From the NCBI RefSeq assembly GCF_028618555.1, contig NZ_JAQITD010000013.1, positions 1 to 59,630 of the forward strand: DNA of 59,630 nucleotides. Direction: 5' to 3'. This stretch comes from Bartonella sp. CM31XJBT. Its GTDB lineage: Bacteria > Pseudomonadota > Alphaproteobacteria > Rhizobiales > Rhizobiaceae. Each line of letters opens with the position of its first letter. The stretch's first letter is position 1. Of this stretch, positions 38,375-49,668 are shown in pieces. Both the position numbers and the translations under genes were made by a program. The notes under the pieces are model-generated. The model ran no database searches. It was not told where the DNA came from and saw nothing but the letters and a program-made list of their open reading frames with translations.

Positions 38375-40483
38375 ATGCCTCCAAGTCTTCTTACCCCTCT
38401 TTTTAATTCTATTCGAACTCTTTCTGGTATTACACCTAAAGTCTATGGTTTATTGACCAAACTCTTAGATGTTAATCCTACACAACGCGAAGCAACCCTT
38501 ATTGACCTTCTTCAATTAATGCCCCATTCCGTTATAGACCGCAGAATGCGTCCCAGCATTGCTTGTGCAAAAGAAGGAGATACTGTTACGCTCGAAATTA
38601 TCATCGATCAACATCAATCACCACCCCGTGGTCACAACCGAATTCCCTATCGAGTTATTGCCCATGATCACACAGGAAAAATAAATTTAGTCTTTTTTCA
38701 TGCTCAACCTCTTTGGCTAAAAAAACAACTCCCCGAAGGAAAAAAAGTCATTATATCAGGAAAAGTTGAATGGTTTAATGGACAGCTTTCAATGGCGCAT
38801 CCAGACTATATTGCCCCAAGCGAACAATCAAATCAGATACCTCTCATCGAACCTGTCTATCCCTCTACTGCAGGACTAGCTGCAAAGACACTAAGACGCG
38901 CCATACAAAACGCTCTTGATTTTGTTCCTCTCCTCCCAGAATGGATAGATGAAAATGTAAAAAAGCAGCAAAATTTTTCTTCTTTTTCTGTTGCTTTACG
39001 CCGTATCCATGCGCCCATTAACCCCGACGATCTATCCTTAGAAAGTACAGCACGCAAACGTCTTGCCTATGATGAATTGCTCGCTTGTCAATTGGCACTA
39101 GGACTCGTGCGTTTGAAAACTAAATCTCTTGTTGGCACTTCTCGACCATCAACAGGAATTTATACTAAAAAATTGCTCAATATCCTCCCCTTTCAACTCA
39201 CAACCGGACAAAAAAAAGCAGTAGAAGATATCGCAAATGATCTTGCTTCACCAGAACCGATGCTAAGACTACTTCAAGGTGATGTAGGCGCAGGAAAAAC
39301 TGTTGTTGCATTGATGGCAATGGCACAAATTGCTGAAAATTCAGGACAATCAGCTTTAATGGCACCAACCGAAGTGCTTGCCAGGCAACATTTTGCCACC
39401 ATCGCTCCTCTTGCCGAAAAGGTCGGATTACAAACAACCCTTTTAACAGGACGAGAAAAAGGGAAGTTGAGGACAAATATCGTGAATGATATTCTGTCAG
39501 GTCAAGTTTCTATTGTCATCGGAACCCATGCTCTCATACAAAACAGCGTTACTTATAATAATCTCGCTTTAACCATTATCGATGAACAACACCGTTTTGG
39601 TGTCCATCAACGTATCGCTCTTACAGAAAAAGGCAATAAAGCTGATATGCTGGTTATGACCGCCACGCCCATTCCGCGCACACTCGTCTTAACAGCTTTT
39701 GGTGATATGGATGTCTCTAAAATTACCGAAAAACCAATGGGACGACAACCCATTACAACAGCAACGCTTTCTTTGAAACGTCTTCATGAGCTTATAGAGA
39801 GAATCGCAATTGCATTAGAAAAAGGAGAAAAGCTCTATTGGATTTGTCCTTTAGTAGAGGAATCGACAGCTCTTGATCTCACTTCAATTGAAAACCGCTT
39901 TGCATTTCTCCATGAGCGCTTTGGAGCACACGTTGGTATGATCCATGGAAAAATGTCTACAGCAGAAAAAGAAGCCGCTATGGCATCTTTTAAATGTGGA
40001 AATACACGTATTTTAGTTGCAACCACCGTCATTGAAGTGGGAGTAGATATTCCAGATGCTTCGATCATTATCATCGAACACGCGGAACATTTTGGCCTTT
40101 CACAATTGCACCAATTACGTGGACGTGTAGGACGAGGCGATAAAAAATCTTCCTGCATTTTGCTCTATAAAGATCCACTGACTAAAACAGCAGCAACACG
40201 CCTTAATATTATCCGCAATACAGAAGATGGTTTTGAAATTGCTGAAAAAGATTGGCGCCTACGAGGCGAAGGAGAACTTTTAGGTACAAAACAATCCGGA
40301 GTCCCTGAATTTCATATAGCAAACCTTGCAGTTCATAGCGATCTTTTGTCAATGGCAAGAAAAGATGCTCGTTTATTTTTACAACGCGATCCTCATCTTT
40401 CTTCTGAGCAAGGACAAGCTTTACGGTTGCTCCTTTATCTTTTCGGACACAACGATGCTGCACGCCTCTTACGAGCAGGATAA
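38375..40483 (+). CDS. recG: ATP-dependent DNA helicase RecG
   Basis: 702 residues. It reverses stalled forks and branch-migrates Holliday junctions. The N-terminal wedge/OB part (to about 170) is followed by helicase motifs: I LLQGDVGAGKTVVA, Ia MAPTEVLARQHF, II IIDEQHRFG, III MTATPIPRT, and VI QLRGRVGRGDKKS. Start codons TTG 38369 and ATG 38375 are both possible. The length is normal. Confidence 0.98.
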   Translation: MPPSLLTPLFNSIRTLSGITPKVYGLLTKLLDVNPTQREATLIDLLQLMPHSVIDRRMRPSIACAKEGDTVTLEIIIDQHQSPPRGHNRIPYRVIAHDHTGKINLVFFHAQPLWLKKQLPEGKKVIISGKVEWFNGQLSMAHPDYIAPSEQSNQIPLIEPVYPSTAGLAAKTLRRAIQNALDFVPLLPEWIDENVKKQQNFSSFSVALRRIHAPINPDDLSLESTARKRLAYDELLACQLALGLVRLKTKSLVGTSRPSTGIYTKKLLNILPFQLTTGQKKAVEDIANDLASPEPMLRLLQGDVGAGKTVVALMAMAQIAENSGQSALMAPTEVLARQHFATIAPLAEKVGLQTTLLTGREKGKLRTNIVNDILSGQVSIVIGTHALIQNSVTYNNLALTIIDEQHRFGVHQRIALTEKGNKADMLVMTATPIPRTLVLTAFGDMDVSKITEKPMGRQPITTATLSLKRLHELIERIAIALEKGEKLYWICPLVEESTALDLTSIENRFAFLHERFGAHVGMIHGKMSTAEKEAAMASFKCGNTRILVATTVIEVGVDIPDASIIIIEHAEHFGLSQLHQLRGRVGRGDKKSSCILLYKDPLTKTAATRLNIIRNTEDGFEIAEKDWRLRGEGELLGTKQSGVPEFHIANLAVHSDLLSMARKDARLFLQRDPHLSSEQGQALRLLLYLFGHNDAARLLRAG

Positions 40484-40874
40484 CAAAGACCCTCTAATAA
40501 AAAACTTAAATACCTCTCTGTTCAAATATGGTTTTCTCTCTTAGAATTACCCATAAATGATCTACGCAGTCTCTTAGCATCTTTATGCTTCATGAACGAA
40601 TAACAAATCAACAGCACTATCTTCTCTCTCAATCTGAATTATTCTTGCATTAAAACAGTAGAAGCAATATTGCGTCTTTTTCTACCATTATATTCACATA
40701 ACTGATCTATTTTTTGATAGGTAAGAAAATATTTTTCGTTTTATCGTAAAGGATTTAGAAAGAAAAAACTTTTCTTCAGTATTCTCGTTCAACAGAGAAA
40801 AATGAAAAAATAAGTTTCATTATAAATCAATTTCTTACACTTGATTATTCTCCAAAAGATTCAGAAATATACTT
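40484..40874. other. Gene-free spacer between recG and glmS
   Basis: The two genes converge. No gene, strong terminator or repeat is visible in this 391-base AT-rich stretch. Confidence 0.45.
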
Positions 40875-42698
40875 TTATTCAACTGTGACTGATTTTGCTA
40901 AATTACGGGGTTGATCAACATCTGTTCCTAATAAAACAGCCGTATGATAAGCGATTAACTGAACAGGGAGTGCATAAATAATAGGAGAAATAAATTCTGG
41001 AACATCTGGCAAAGTGATCGTTGATAAAGTCTTAAGACAAGCTACTTCTGCTCCTTTTTTATCGGTTATTAAAATAATACGACCATTACGCGCTACCACT
41101 TCTTGCATATTAGAAAAAGTTTTTTCAAACCACCGATCATACGGTGCAACAACAATAACGGGTATTGTCTCATCCACCAGAGCAATTGGTCCATGCTTTA
41201 ATTCACCTGCCGCATAACCTTCAGCATGAATATAAGAAAGCTCTTTCAGTTTAAGGGCTCCCTCCAAAGCAATCGGATAAGAAGTTCCACGTCCTAGATA
41301 AAGAACACTTTTTGCATTTACCAAATCACGACAAATACATTCAATTTTTCTCTCTAGTTTTAAGACCTCATTTAAAATACGTGGAACTTCTGCCAACTGT
41401 TGAACCAGTTTCTTTTCCATTTGAGCCGAAAGATAGCCACGTTGTTTAGCAGCACTAAGTGCTAGTGAAGCAAGCGTTGCCAATTGACAGGTAAAAGCTT
41501 TTGTTGAAGCAACACCTATTTCCGGTCCGGCAAGTGTTGGGAAAATAAAATCAGCCTCCCTTGCCATTGTTGATTGCTCTACATTCACAATTGTTGCTGT
41601 TTTTACACCCCGCTCACGACAATAACGCAAAGAAGCCAATGTATCAGCTGTCTCACCAGATTGAGAAACAAACAGCGATAACACATCAGACGTTATAGGA
41701 GGTTCACGATAACGAAACTCCGAAGCAACATCATTATCAACACTTAAAGCGGCAAATTTCTCAAACCAATAGCGCGCAACTAAGGTTGAATAATACGCCG
41801 TTCCACAACTCGCAAAAAGGAGACGATGAATATTTTTCCAATCAATCAAATTCTCAAGGGGTCGAACGACATAATTTCCAAGATCAAGATAATGCGCCAA
41901 ATTATGAGAAATCACTTCAGGTTGTTCAAACATTTCCTTGTGCATAAAATGACGATGATTACCCTTAGAAATCAATAAAGCCCCTTCAAGTAATGTCGTC
42001 ACAGGACGTTTTACCGGTTGGTTATTAGCATCATAAATTGTAACACCCTCCCGTGTGAGAACAGCCCAATCCCCATCTTCCATATAGCTAATATAATCAA
42101 CGAATGGTGCCAAAGCAATCGCATCTGACCCCACAAAAAATTCATCTTTTCCATAACCAATTGCCAGAGGTGGACCAGAACAAGCCGCAATCATAAGGTT
42201 ATCTTCACCTTCGAAAATAAGAGCAATAGCAAAAGCCCCCTGCAGCCTTTTCCAACTGGTGCGTATGGCTTCTTGCGGAGAAAGACCATCTTTTAATGCA
42301 CGCGTTATTAAATGTGCAATAACTTCCGTATCCGTCTCTGTTTCAAAGATACAACCATCCTCTATGAGTTCCTTTTGCAGTTCTACAAAATTTTCAATAA
42401 TACCATTATGAACAATCGCAAGCTTTTCAGTCACATGGGGATGCGCATTGCGTTCAACAGCAATTCCATGCGTAGCCCAACGGGTATGACCAATCCCTAA
42501 ATTTCCCTCCAGAGGTGTTTTTTTTAATTTTTCTTCTAAATGAACAAGCTTCCCCTCAGCACGTACACGATAAAGATGCCCATTATGGATCGTTGCCACC
42601 CCAGATGAATCATACCCTCTATATTCAAGACGTTTTAACCCCTCAACCAAAGAGGACGAAACACACCTCTTTCCAAGAATTCCAATAATTCCACACAT
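40875..42698 (-). CDS. glmS: Glutamine-fructose-6-phosphate aminotransferase
   Basis: 607 residues. It makes glucosamine 6-phosphate, the entry to peptidoglycan and lipid A sugars. CGIIGILG at the start gives the N-terminal nucleophile cysteine after methionine removal, so ATG 42698 must be the start despite six more open codons upstream. Glutaminase features GHTRWATHG and HNGIIENF follow, then two SIS domains with SQSGETADTL (about 350) and the C-terminal PRNLAKSVTVE. It lies 173 bases after glmU, whose product uses this pathway. Confidence 0.98.
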   Translation of the reverse strand: MCGIIGILGKRCVSSSLVEGLKRLEYRGYDSSGVATIHNGHLYRVRAEGKLVHLEEKLKKTPLEGNLGIGHTRWATHGIAVERNAHPHVTEKLAIVHNGIIENFVELQKELIEDGCIFETETDTEVIAHLITRALKDGLSPQEAIRTSWKRLQGAFAIALIFEGEDNLMIAACSGPPLAIGYGKDEFFVGSDAIALAPFVDYISYMEDGDWAVLTREGVTIYDANNQPVKRPVTTLLEGALLISKGNHRHFMHKEMFEQPEVISHNLAHYLDLGNYVVRPLENLIDWKNIHRLLFASCGTAYYSTLVARYWFEKFAALSVDNDVASEFRYREPPITSDVLSLFVSQSGETADTLASLRYCRERGVKTATIVNVEQSTMAREADFIFPTLAGPEIGVASTKAFTCQLATLASLALSAAKQRGYLSAQMEKKLVQQLAEVPRILNEVLKLERKIECICRDLVNAKSVLYLGRGTSYPIALEGALKLKELSYIHAEGYAAGELKHGPIALVDETIPVIVVAPYDRWFEKTFSNMQEVVARNGRIILITDKKGAEVACLKTLSTITLPDVPEFISPIIYALPVQLIAYHTAVLLGTDVDQPRNLAKSVTVE

Positions 42699-42871
42699 TA
42701 AAAAGCTCCAACCCACATCTTAAGATTTAAATCTTATAAAACAATCCAACAGCCTTTATTTAAAACTATAAATAATAAAAATAATTCAAACATGGAGTAC
42801 GGCAATCTTTAAGAATAAACCTCCCATCCATCGTTAGATTAACACGAAACAAAAGAATAAGCTGAAAATAA

Positions 42872-44221
42872 TCATTTTTTCTGTTTGTTTTCTAACAAGC
42901 GCTCTCGAAATTTTGTCGCATAGCCCTCTTTTATAACCTGTCGTGCACGCCCAAAAGCCATACTGTTCATAGGAATATTTTCAGTAATAACACTTCCTGA
43001 AGCAACATAAGAGCCATCCCCTATTATCAATGGGGAAACAAGTGCCGTATTAGACCCAACAAAAGCATGATCACCAATCACGGTTTTATATTTGTTAAAT
43101 CCATCATAATTGCAAGTAATTGTACCGGCTCCAATATTGGTATGTGCACCAATTTCAGCATCACCAATATAACTTAAATGATTGATTTTAGAAGATTCTC
43201 CTACCTTAGCTTGTTTGACTTCACAAAAATTTCCAATCTTTACGGACTTCGCCAACTCTGTTCCAGGACGCAAACGTGCATAGGGACCAATCTGTGCATC
43301 TCTACCAACCACAGCACCTTCGAGATAACTAAATGCATGAATAACCGCACCAGATTGTACTTTTACGCTTAACCCAAAATAAACATTTGGTTCTATCACC
43401 ACTCCTGGTTCAATTTCTGTATCATAAGAAAAATAGAGTGTTTCTGGCTTTAAGAGTGTAACACCCGATAACATTAAATCGCGCGCTTTACGTTTTTGCC
43501 ACAAAGAATCAGCCTCAGAAAGCTCAAGACCATTGTTAATTCCTACAATATCTTCAAAAGGAACTTCAACAACACGCACATCTAATCCTTTGCGTGTTGC
43601 AAGAGAAGCAATATCTGTTAAGTAATATTCTTTTTTCACATTGTTATTACCAACTTTCTCTAAAAGAGAAAGTGCATGTTTTCCACGCATAGCGAGTATT
43701 CCACCATTACAAAAAGAAATCTTTTTTTCTTCATCGCTAGCGTCTTTTTCTTCTAAAATTGCAATTAATTGACCATTTTTCTCGAGAAGACGCCCATAAC
43801 CTGTTGGATTTTTGGTATGAAAACCTGCAAAAACAACATCTGCTCCATCAGCAAGCTGTGCACGCATTTGGTGCAATGAATCTTGCTGAATGAGAGGAGT
43901 ATCCCCAAAAACAATGAGAACATCATCCACTTCCTTTTGCAAAGCTGAACGAGCAGACAAAACAGCATGAGCTGTTCCTAAACGCTCTTTTTGTTCAAAA
44001 ATCATTACATCTTTTACAAATGACTGAACAACGTGCGTAACCTCCTTAGCACCAAATCCCACAACAACTGCTAATTGTGAAGAGCCTGCCAATTCTATTT
44101 GTTTTAGAACATGGCATATAAGAGGCAATCCAGCAATTTTATGAAGTACCTTAGGCAGAGACGATTTCATGCGCGTCCCCTCACCTGCGGCAAGAACAAT
44201 AGAAAGACAACTTCTAACCAT
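42872..44221 (-). CDS. glmU: Bifunctional GlcN-1-P acetyltransferase / GlcNAc-1-P uridylyltransferase
   Basis: 449 residues. It makes UDP-GlcNAc in two steps. The N-terminal nucleotidyltransferase has [18 protein letters not shown] (about 11-28) and FGDTPLI; the C-terminal left-handed beta helix has hexapeptide repeats and the acetyltransferase region [10 protein letters not shown] and [13 protein letters not shown]. Coding begins 14 bases after the ccdA stop. glmS is the next gene on this strand. Confidence 0.98.
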   Translation of the reverse strand: MVRSCLSIVLAAGEGTRMKSSLPKVLHKIAGLPLICHVLKQIELAGSSQLAVVVGFGAKEVTHVVQSFVKDVMIFEQKERLGTAHAVLSARSALQKEVDDVLIVFGDTPLIQQDSLHQMRAQLADGADVVFAGFHTKNPTGYGRLLEKNGQLIAILEEKDASDEEKKISFCNGGILAMRGKHALSLLEKVGNNNVKKEYYLTDIASLATRKGLDVRVVEVPFEDIVGINNGLELSEADSLWQKRKARDLMLSGVTLLKPETLYFSYDTEIEPGVVIEPNVYFGLSVKVQSGAVIHAFSYLEGAVVGRDAQIGPYARLRPGTELAKSVKIGNFCEVKQAKVGESSKINHLSYIGDAEIGAHTNIGAGTITCNYDGFNKYKTVIGDHAFVGSNTALVSPLIIGDGSYVASGSVITENIPMNSMAFGRARQVIKEGYATKFRERLLENKQKK

Positions 44222-44235
44222 AAAAACACATAAGA

Positions 44236-45021
44236 CTAACGAGAAAATTCAAAAAAATTCATAATATTGTGCCAACGAATATCTTCAATATAACTCAACG
44301 AAGGATAATGTTCTAAAAGCCAAAATGAAAGATCCTGCATAGAACCTGTTAAAAACAAAATCCCTGTAAGAATAAGAAAAACACCAATAATTTTTTCAAC
44401 TTTTCCTAAATGAATACGAAAAGCTCCTAAAAATCGCATAAAACTGCTCGAAAATAAAGCTGCTAACATAAAAGGAATAGCAAGACCTAATGCATAAACC
44501 GCTAAGAGAACAGCTCCCTCTCCCACAGTTTCTTTTGTTCCAGCAAGCGTTATAATAGGACCTAAAATAGGGCCAATACACGGTGTCCAACCAAAAGCAA
44601 AAGCTAAACCGATAATATACGCGCCTAAAGGACCAGCAGGTGTTTTTTTGGTCTGAAAACGCGCTTCACGAAATAAAAAAGCGATTTTGAAAATCCCCAA
44701 AAAATTTAAACCAAAAATAATAATGACAATTCCAGCAGCAAGAGCAAACCAATCACGATAATAACCGATGAATTTCCCAATTGTGCTAGCACTGGCACCT
44801 AAAGCAACAAAAACAGTCGTAAACCCAAGAACAAAAGCAATAGCAGAAGACAGTAAAGCCCACCGTATAAAGACTTTCTCATCAGGCTTTTCTGAACGAA
44901 AATCATCAATACCAACCCCTGCCATATAGCACAAATAAGGAGGAACTAATGGCAAAACGCATGGTGACAAAAAAGAGAGTGCCCCAGCAAAAAACACACC
45001 AACTGTTGAAATTTCAATCAA
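44236..45021 (-). CDS. ccdA: Cytochrome c biogenesis protein CcdA
   Basis: 261 residues with six or more transmembrane helices. It carries electrons from cytoplasmic thioredoxin to periplasmic disulfide reductases for heme attachment. The redox cysteines are in [14 protein letters not shown] and [11 protein letters not shown]. The family is the short CcdA/DsbD transmembrane type. It sits between an exported protein and glmU in a leftward run. Confidence 0.92.
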   Translation of the reverse strand: MIEISTVGVFFAGALSFLSPCVLPLVPPYLCYMAGVGIDDFRSEKPDEKVFIRWALLSSAIAFVLGFTTVFVALGASASTIGKFIGYYRDWFALAAGIVIIIFGLNFLGIFKIAFLFREARFQTKKTPAGPLGAYIIGLAFAFGWTPCIGPILGPIITLAGTKETVGEGAVLLAVYALGLAIPFMLAALFSSSFMRFLGAFRIHLGKVEKIIGVFLILTGILFLTGSMQDLSFWLLEHYPSLSYIEDIRWHNIMNFFEFSR

Positions 45022-45066
45022 AATTCATACCCCGTCTTTCATCATAGTTTACCCCATGAACAACGA

Positions 45067-46056
45067 TCAATCCACATCTTCATCAATTCGTTGCATATTT
45101 TGTTCATTCGCCACCACACTTATATCTTCATCATGACCAGAAACGACTGAAAAAACTTTTTGATAGATTTTATCTTTATTTTTAGCAATTGCAATATACT
45201 CTCCCTCCGCTAACACGAGTGAAACATACGCACCAACTGTTTCATAAACGATATCACCAGAATCATTGGCAAGAGACCAACTTGTATCTGCAAGCGCTTC
45301 CCCTCCTTCTTGTCGTACCAGTTTTAAGACAATCTGAGCGGCCTGATGTTCAAGAGTAACTTCTGTTATTTTACCAGCATCCACTTGAATATCCGAACGA
45401 GCCGTCGCATTAATGGAACCATAATGGGAAGCAACATGGTAGCGGCCAGCTTTTAAACGCACAACTGATTGGGGTTTAACATTTGATATAATCACTCCCG
45501 TATCATCATTTTCTTTTTCATCCTCATAAATGGTAAAACGGAGTTCCTTTTCATTCATTACGCCATTGAGCAGTGTTGCATTTAAAATGACACCACCAGC
45601 CTCAAGATTAAAGTTTTTTACAAGACTCTGCCCATTTTCTAAACGAATATGGCGCACAGCACTCATATGACCAAATGAGACATGAACAAGATAACTTCCT
45701 GGTTCGAGATCAAAACGTGCACTTCCCCCCTTATAGGTTGCCACTAATGGTAATTTATTATCAATCCCTAGAATAGGGGCATAAACCCGCCAGACAAGCC
45801 CTTTTTCAATATCCGGATGACTATTTGTTAATCGAGCATTCAAAATGAGTTGTGTTTGAGATGCTAAATTTTCGTTTTCCTGCTCTTGAGTCTTTACAAT
45901 AAAACTCCTTGATTGTCCCTGCTGCTGATCTTGCCCTTCTCCTGCTTCAGAAAAAGCACAGTGGCTCCAAGTCAATAAAGCAAGCACCACGCACAACCAT
46001 ATACATCGGTGCACTATTTTTATAAGAATACCCATTTTTGCATTGTTGACCAACAT
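45067..46056 (-). CDS. Exported protein of unknown function with Ig-like repeats
   Basis: About 329 residues. A likely Sec signal peptide (hydrophobic stretch IWLCVVLALLTWSHCAFS, then AEA-like site) is followed by a low-complexity EGQDQQQGQ linker. The rest is beta-rich with about three repeated units, each with YHV/YLV-type strands and a V-xxG-xxxxV-x(4)L motif (RFDLEPGSYLVHVSFGH, RLKAGRYHVASHYGS and LAEGEYIAIAKN). This looks like a carboxypeptidase-regulatory-like or Ig-fold periplasmic protein. I do not recognise a function. The start is uncertain (other in-frame ATG at 46083). Confidence 0.7.
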   Translation of the reverse strand: MLVNNAKMGILIKIVHRCIWLCVVLALLTWSHCAFSEAGEGQDQQQGQSRSFIVKTQEQENENLASQTQLILNARLTNSHPDIEKGLVWRVYAPILGIDNKLPLVATYKGGSARFDLEPGSYLVHVSFGHMSAVRHIRLENGQSLVKNFNLEAGGVILNATLLNGVMNEKELRFTIYEDEKENDDTGVIISNVKPQSVVRLKAGRYHVASHYGSINATARSDIQVDAGKITEVTLEHQAAQIVLKLVRQEGGEALADTSWSLANDSGDIVYETVGAYVSLVLAEGEYIAIAKNKDKIYQKVFSVVSGHDEDISVVANEQNMQRIDEDVD

Positions 46057-46095
46057 GATCTTTTTTTCAAGAAACAATATCACACAGCCATCATT

Positions 46096-46419
46096 TTAAA
46101 TTGAGAAACTTACACCACAACCACATGATGAAACAGCATTGGGATTGTGGATTTGAAAAGACTGCCCCATAAGATCATCAACAAAATCAATCTCAGCTCC
46201 TTCCATGAAAGGAAGTGATAGTAAATCAATAAACACAACTGCCCCGTCTTTTTTGAGGACGAGGTCATCTTCACACATTTCAGAAACCAAGTCATATTTA
46301 TAAGAAAAACCAGAACACCCACCACCTTCAACAGAAATACGTAATGCTATTTTATCGGGTTCACGCAAAAGTATCTGTGCAATTTTTTTAGCAGCAACAT
46401 CTGAAATTTTCACATTCAT
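46096..46419 (-). CDS. erpA: HesB/IscA-type Fe-S insertion protein (ErpA-like)
   Basis: 107 residues. A-type carrier that delivers Fe-S clusters to apoproteins. The three cysteines are in GGGCSGFSY (about 31-39) and the C-terminal SCGCG (near 100-104), as in all functional members. Sequence position next to dgt is common in rhizobia. Whether it is ErpA, IscA or SufA cannot be decided from the motifs. It is divergent from dgt across 108 bases. Confidence 0.88.
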   Translation of the reverse strand: MNVKISDVAAKKIAQILLREPDKIALRISVEGGGCSGFSYKYDLVSEMCEDDLVLKKDGAVVFIDLLSLPFMEGAEIDFVDDLMGQSFQIHNPNAVSSCGCGVSFSI

Positions 46420-46527
46420 TTTATATATCCTTGCATTAAACCATCAAGAAAGAGTATCCCACACTCAAAGATCAGTTTATTTGTCATAAACCACTCTCAA
46501 TTTTAAGATGATAATGGGCAGCTTGCA

Positions 46528-47730
46528 ATGGATATAGGCAATATCAACTTCAATTACCAATCTCGAGCAGTGTACAGTGCTCATCCACAAACAAGCCGTG
46601 GTCGGTTATACCATGAAACGATGAGCACCACACGCTCACCTTTTCAACGAGATAGAGATCGTATTATCCATTCTAATGCATTTCGACGTCTTAAACATAA
46701 AACGCAAGTGTTTATTGCTGATGAAAGCGATCATTACCGTACTCGCCTAACCCATTCCATAGAGGTTTCTCAAATTGCAAGAACATTAGCCCGTGCCCTG
46801 TGTCTTGATGAAGACCTTGCCGAAGCCATTGCCCTTGTTCACGACTTTGGACACACACCCTTTGGCCATGCTGGAGAAGATGCTCTTAATGAAGCCATGG
46901 TACATTATGGCGGCTTTGATCATAATGCACAAGCATTACGCATTGTAACAAAACTAGAACAGCGCTATGCAAATTTTGATGGACTTAACCTTACATGGGA
47001 AACCCTCGAAGGACTTGTAAAGCACAATGGCCCCCTTTTAGGTCCCCACGCGAAGAATAAGGAGGTTCCTATCGATATTTTACAATACAATGCAAAGCAA
47101 GACCTTGCACTCGATTGTTTTGCAGGACTAGAAGCGCAATGTGCTGCTATTGCAGATGATATCGCATACAATGCGCATGATATTGATGATGGTCTACGTT
47201 CGCAATTTTTAACACTCGATCAATTTGAACATGTTTCACTAACAGCAGCAATATTAAAAGATATAACAGATGAGCATCCCCATCTCGACCAAACGCGTCG
47301 CGGTTACACACTTGTACGAAGACAAATAACAACCATGGTTGAAGATGTTATCAAACAGTCACAAAAAAATTTAGCACGCATCAAACCAACAAGCATAAAC
47401 GATATTCACCAAGCAAAACAAACTATTGTCACCTTTTCACCAACAATGACCGTTTATGAAAAAGAACTAAAAAACTTTTTATTTAAAAATCTTTACTATC
47501 ATGAACAAGTTCTTAGTCGTCGCAATGCAGCAAAATGCATTGTACAAAAATTATTCAATTGTTATTATGAAAATCCAAATACAATGCCTGAAAGTTGGCA
47601 GAGCAAAACAGTGCACTTAAAAAATCAAGAGTTAGCACGTTTGATTGCTGACTTTCTTTCAGGCATGACAGATCACTACGCTCTACGTGAATATCACCGT
47701 TTATTTGACCATACAGATAATTTCGTTTAA
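46528..47730 (+). CDS. dgt: Deoxyguanosinetriphosphate triphosphohydrolase-like protein
   Basis: 400 residues. It is an HD-domain dNTP triphosphohydrolase. The HD residues are in [12 protein letters not shown] (histidine) and [16 protein letters not shown] (HD pair, near 108-122), and KHNGPL and [14 protein letters not shown] mark the later metal-ligand regions. Member specificity in alphaproteobacteria is broad. Its stop is immediately before argS, 29 bases from its likely start. Confidence 0.93.
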   Translation: MDIGNINFNYQSRAVYSAHPQTSRGRLYHETMSTTRSPFQRDRDRIIHSNAFRRLKHKTQVFIADESDHYRTRLTHSIEVSQIARTLARALCLDEDLAEAIALVHDFGHTPFGHAGEDALNEAMVHYGGFDHNAQALRIVTKLEQRYANFDGLNLTWETLEGLVKHNGPLLGPHAKNKEVPIDILQYNAKQDLALDCFAGLEAQCAAIADDIAYNAHDIDDGLRSQFLTLDQFEHVSLTAAILKDITDEHPHLDQTRRGYTLVRRQITTMVEDVIKQSQKNLARIKPTSINDIHQAKQTIVTFSPTMTVYEKELKNFLFKNLYYHEQVLSRRNAAKCIVQKLFNCYYENPNTMPESWQSKTVHLKNQELARLIADFLSGMTDHYALREYHRLFDHTDNFV

Positions 47731-47759
47731 TGGCTTTGGCATCATCATGGAAGCTAAAT

Positions 47760-49517
47760 ATGAATATCTTTAAAAACTTCGAAAAAAAAATTAAGAGATC
47801 AATTGAATTATCTGATCTAAAAGGAAAAAATGGAGAAGATCTAGATTTATCAAAAATCACTGTTGATCCTCCACGTGATTCCTCCCATGGTCATTTATCA
47901 ACCAATGCTGCTATGGTGCTTGCAAAATCTATTGGAATCAATCCACGTGCACTTGCAGATAAAATCATAGAACTTCTTAAAAATGATCCCTCTATCGAAA
48001 ATATAGATGTTGCCGGTCCTGGTTTTATAAACATAAAGCTTACAAAATTATTTTGGCAAGATGCTATAAAATCCATGCTTGAATTAGGCACTTCTTATGG
48101 TCGTATTCCAATGGGACAAGGAAAACGCATCAATGTTGAATATGTCTCAGCAAATCCGACAGGACCAATGCATGTAGGACACTGCCGCGGAGCGGTTGTT
48201 GGGGATGTTCTCTCCAATTTGCTGCAATTTACGGGCTATAACATTACAAAAGAATATTATATCAATGATGCTGGTCAACAAATCGAAGTCCTCGCCCATT
48301 CTGTACTATTGCGCTATCGTGAGGCTCTTGGGCAAAAAATTAATGAAATTCCAGAAGGACTCTATCCTGGAGAATACTTGATACCATTGGGTCAATCGCT
48401 TGCTCAAGAGTTTGGTGACCAACTCCTCACGATGGATAAAGATGAAGCCTTATCTCTTGTGAAAGAACGTGCAATTCATGCAATGATGTCCATGATTCGC
48501 GAAGATTTGGCTGCTCTTAATATTTATCATGATATCTTTTTCTCTGAGCGAATGCTTTATGCTGATAATGCACGCGCCATTCGTAACACCATCAACGACC
48601 TCACTTTAAATGGTTATATCTACAAAGGAAAACTCCCCCCTCCCAAGGGACAAAATACAGAAGACTGGGAACCAAGCGAACAAACTTTGTTCCGTTCAAC
48701 AAATGTCGGTGATGACCAAGACCGTGTTTTAGTCAAATCTGACGGTTCTTACACTTATTTTGCTGCTGATGTTGCTTATTTTCGGGATAAATTTAATCGT
48801 CATTTTGATGAAATGATTTATATTCTAGGCGCAGACCATGCTGGCTATGTAAAGCGGCTGGAGGCAATGGCAAAAGCAATTTCTGGGGATAAGGCTAAAT
48901 TAAGTGTCTTCTTGTGTCAATTGGTAAAACTTTTTCGCAACGGTCATCCTGTACGCATGTCAAAAAGAGCAGGATCTTTTGTCACTCTACGGGATGTTGT
49001 CGAAGAGGTTGGGCGTGATCCTGTGCGTTTTATGATGCTATACCGTAAGTGTGAAGCACCTCTTGATTTTGATTTTGCAAAAGTAACAGAACAATCAAAA
49101 GATAACCCCATCTTTTACGTACAATATGCAAGTGCACGTTGTCACTCAGTCTTTCGTCAAGCACAAGAAGCGCTTCATATTAAAAGCTTTTCAAATGATA
49201 CATTGATTGCCCATCTTCATCGATTAACAGATGACCATGAAATATTGTTAATACGCAAACTTTCTGAATATCCACGTATCATTGAACAGGCCGTAGTTCA
49301 TAAGGAACCGCATCGATTAGCGTTTTATCTTTATGACCTTGCCTCCAGCTTTCACACCCATTGGAATAAAGGGAGTGAAAATCTCAATTTACGCTTTATT
49401 CAACCTGATGATAAAGAGTTATCCTTTGCAAGATTAGGATTGATACAAGCTGTTATCAATATTTTATCATCAGGGCTTACCATCATAGGAGTCGAAGCAC
49501 CCATAGAAATGCGTTGA
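47760..49517 (+). CDS. argS: Arginyl-tRNA synthetase
   Basis: 585 residues. Class I synthetase. It begins [11 protein letters not shown] with GGAAG 8 bases before ATG 47760. The HIGH-like site is [17 protein letters not shown] (near 123-139), and KMSKS is replaced by a [11 protein letters not shown] loop. The DALR anticodon domain fills the C-terminus. It is followed by a nested hairpin and the SPOR-protein gene. Confidence 0.97.
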   Translation: MNIFKNFEKKIKRSIELSDLKGKNGEDLDLSKITVDPPRDSSHGHLSTNAAMVLAKSIGINPRALADKIIELLKNDPSIENIDVAGPGFINIKLTKLFWQDAIKSMLELGTSYGRIPMGQGKRINVEYVSANPTGPMHVGHCRGAVVGDVLSNLLQFTGYNITKEYYINDAGQQIEVLAHSVLLRYREALGQKINEIPEGLYPGEYLIPLGQSLAQEFGDQLLTMDKDEALSLVKERAIHAMMSMIREDLAALNIYHDIFFSERMLYADNARAIRNTINDLTLNGYIYKGKLPPPKGQNTEDWEPSEQTLFRSTNVGDDQDRVLVKSDGSYTYFAADVAYFRDKFNRHFDEMIYILGADHAGYVKRLEAMAKAISGDKAKLSVFLCQLVKLFRNGHPVRMSKRAGSFVTLRDVVEEVGRDPVRFMMLYRKCEAPLDFDFAKVTEQSKDNPIFYVQYASARCHSVFRQAQEALHIKSFSNDTLIAHLHRLTDDHEILLIRKLSEYPRIIEQAVVHKEPHRLAFYLYDLASSFHTHWNKGSENLNLRFIQPDDKELSFARLGLIQAVINILSSGLTIIGVEAPIEMR

Positions 49518-49566
49518 AAAAGTTCTATAAATACATACAATAGGTACTCTATTGATAAACTTTTTC
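49516..49566 (+). repeat. Nested hairpin after argS
   Basis: Outer arms GAAAAAGTT (49516-49524) and AACTTTTTC (49558-49566) and inner arms CAATAG (49538-49543) and CTATTG (49549-49554) form a nested fold. The outer left arm overlaps the argS stop codon. It could attenuate read-through or regulate the downstream SPOR gene; there is no terminator-type U tail. Confidence 0.45.
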
Positions 49567-49668
49567 ATGTATCATTGCATGAGAGGGGGAAAATTTATAA
49601 TTTTAATATAACAAATCAAAATCAACCATTGATTGCACGTAAGTGCAAACCACCATGTGAGAAAAGCT

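Noticed and set aside
40484..42871. Possible glmS ribozyme near glmS
   Set aside because: No ribozyme-like core is visible upstream of glmS, and these ribozymes are typical of Gram-positive bacteria.
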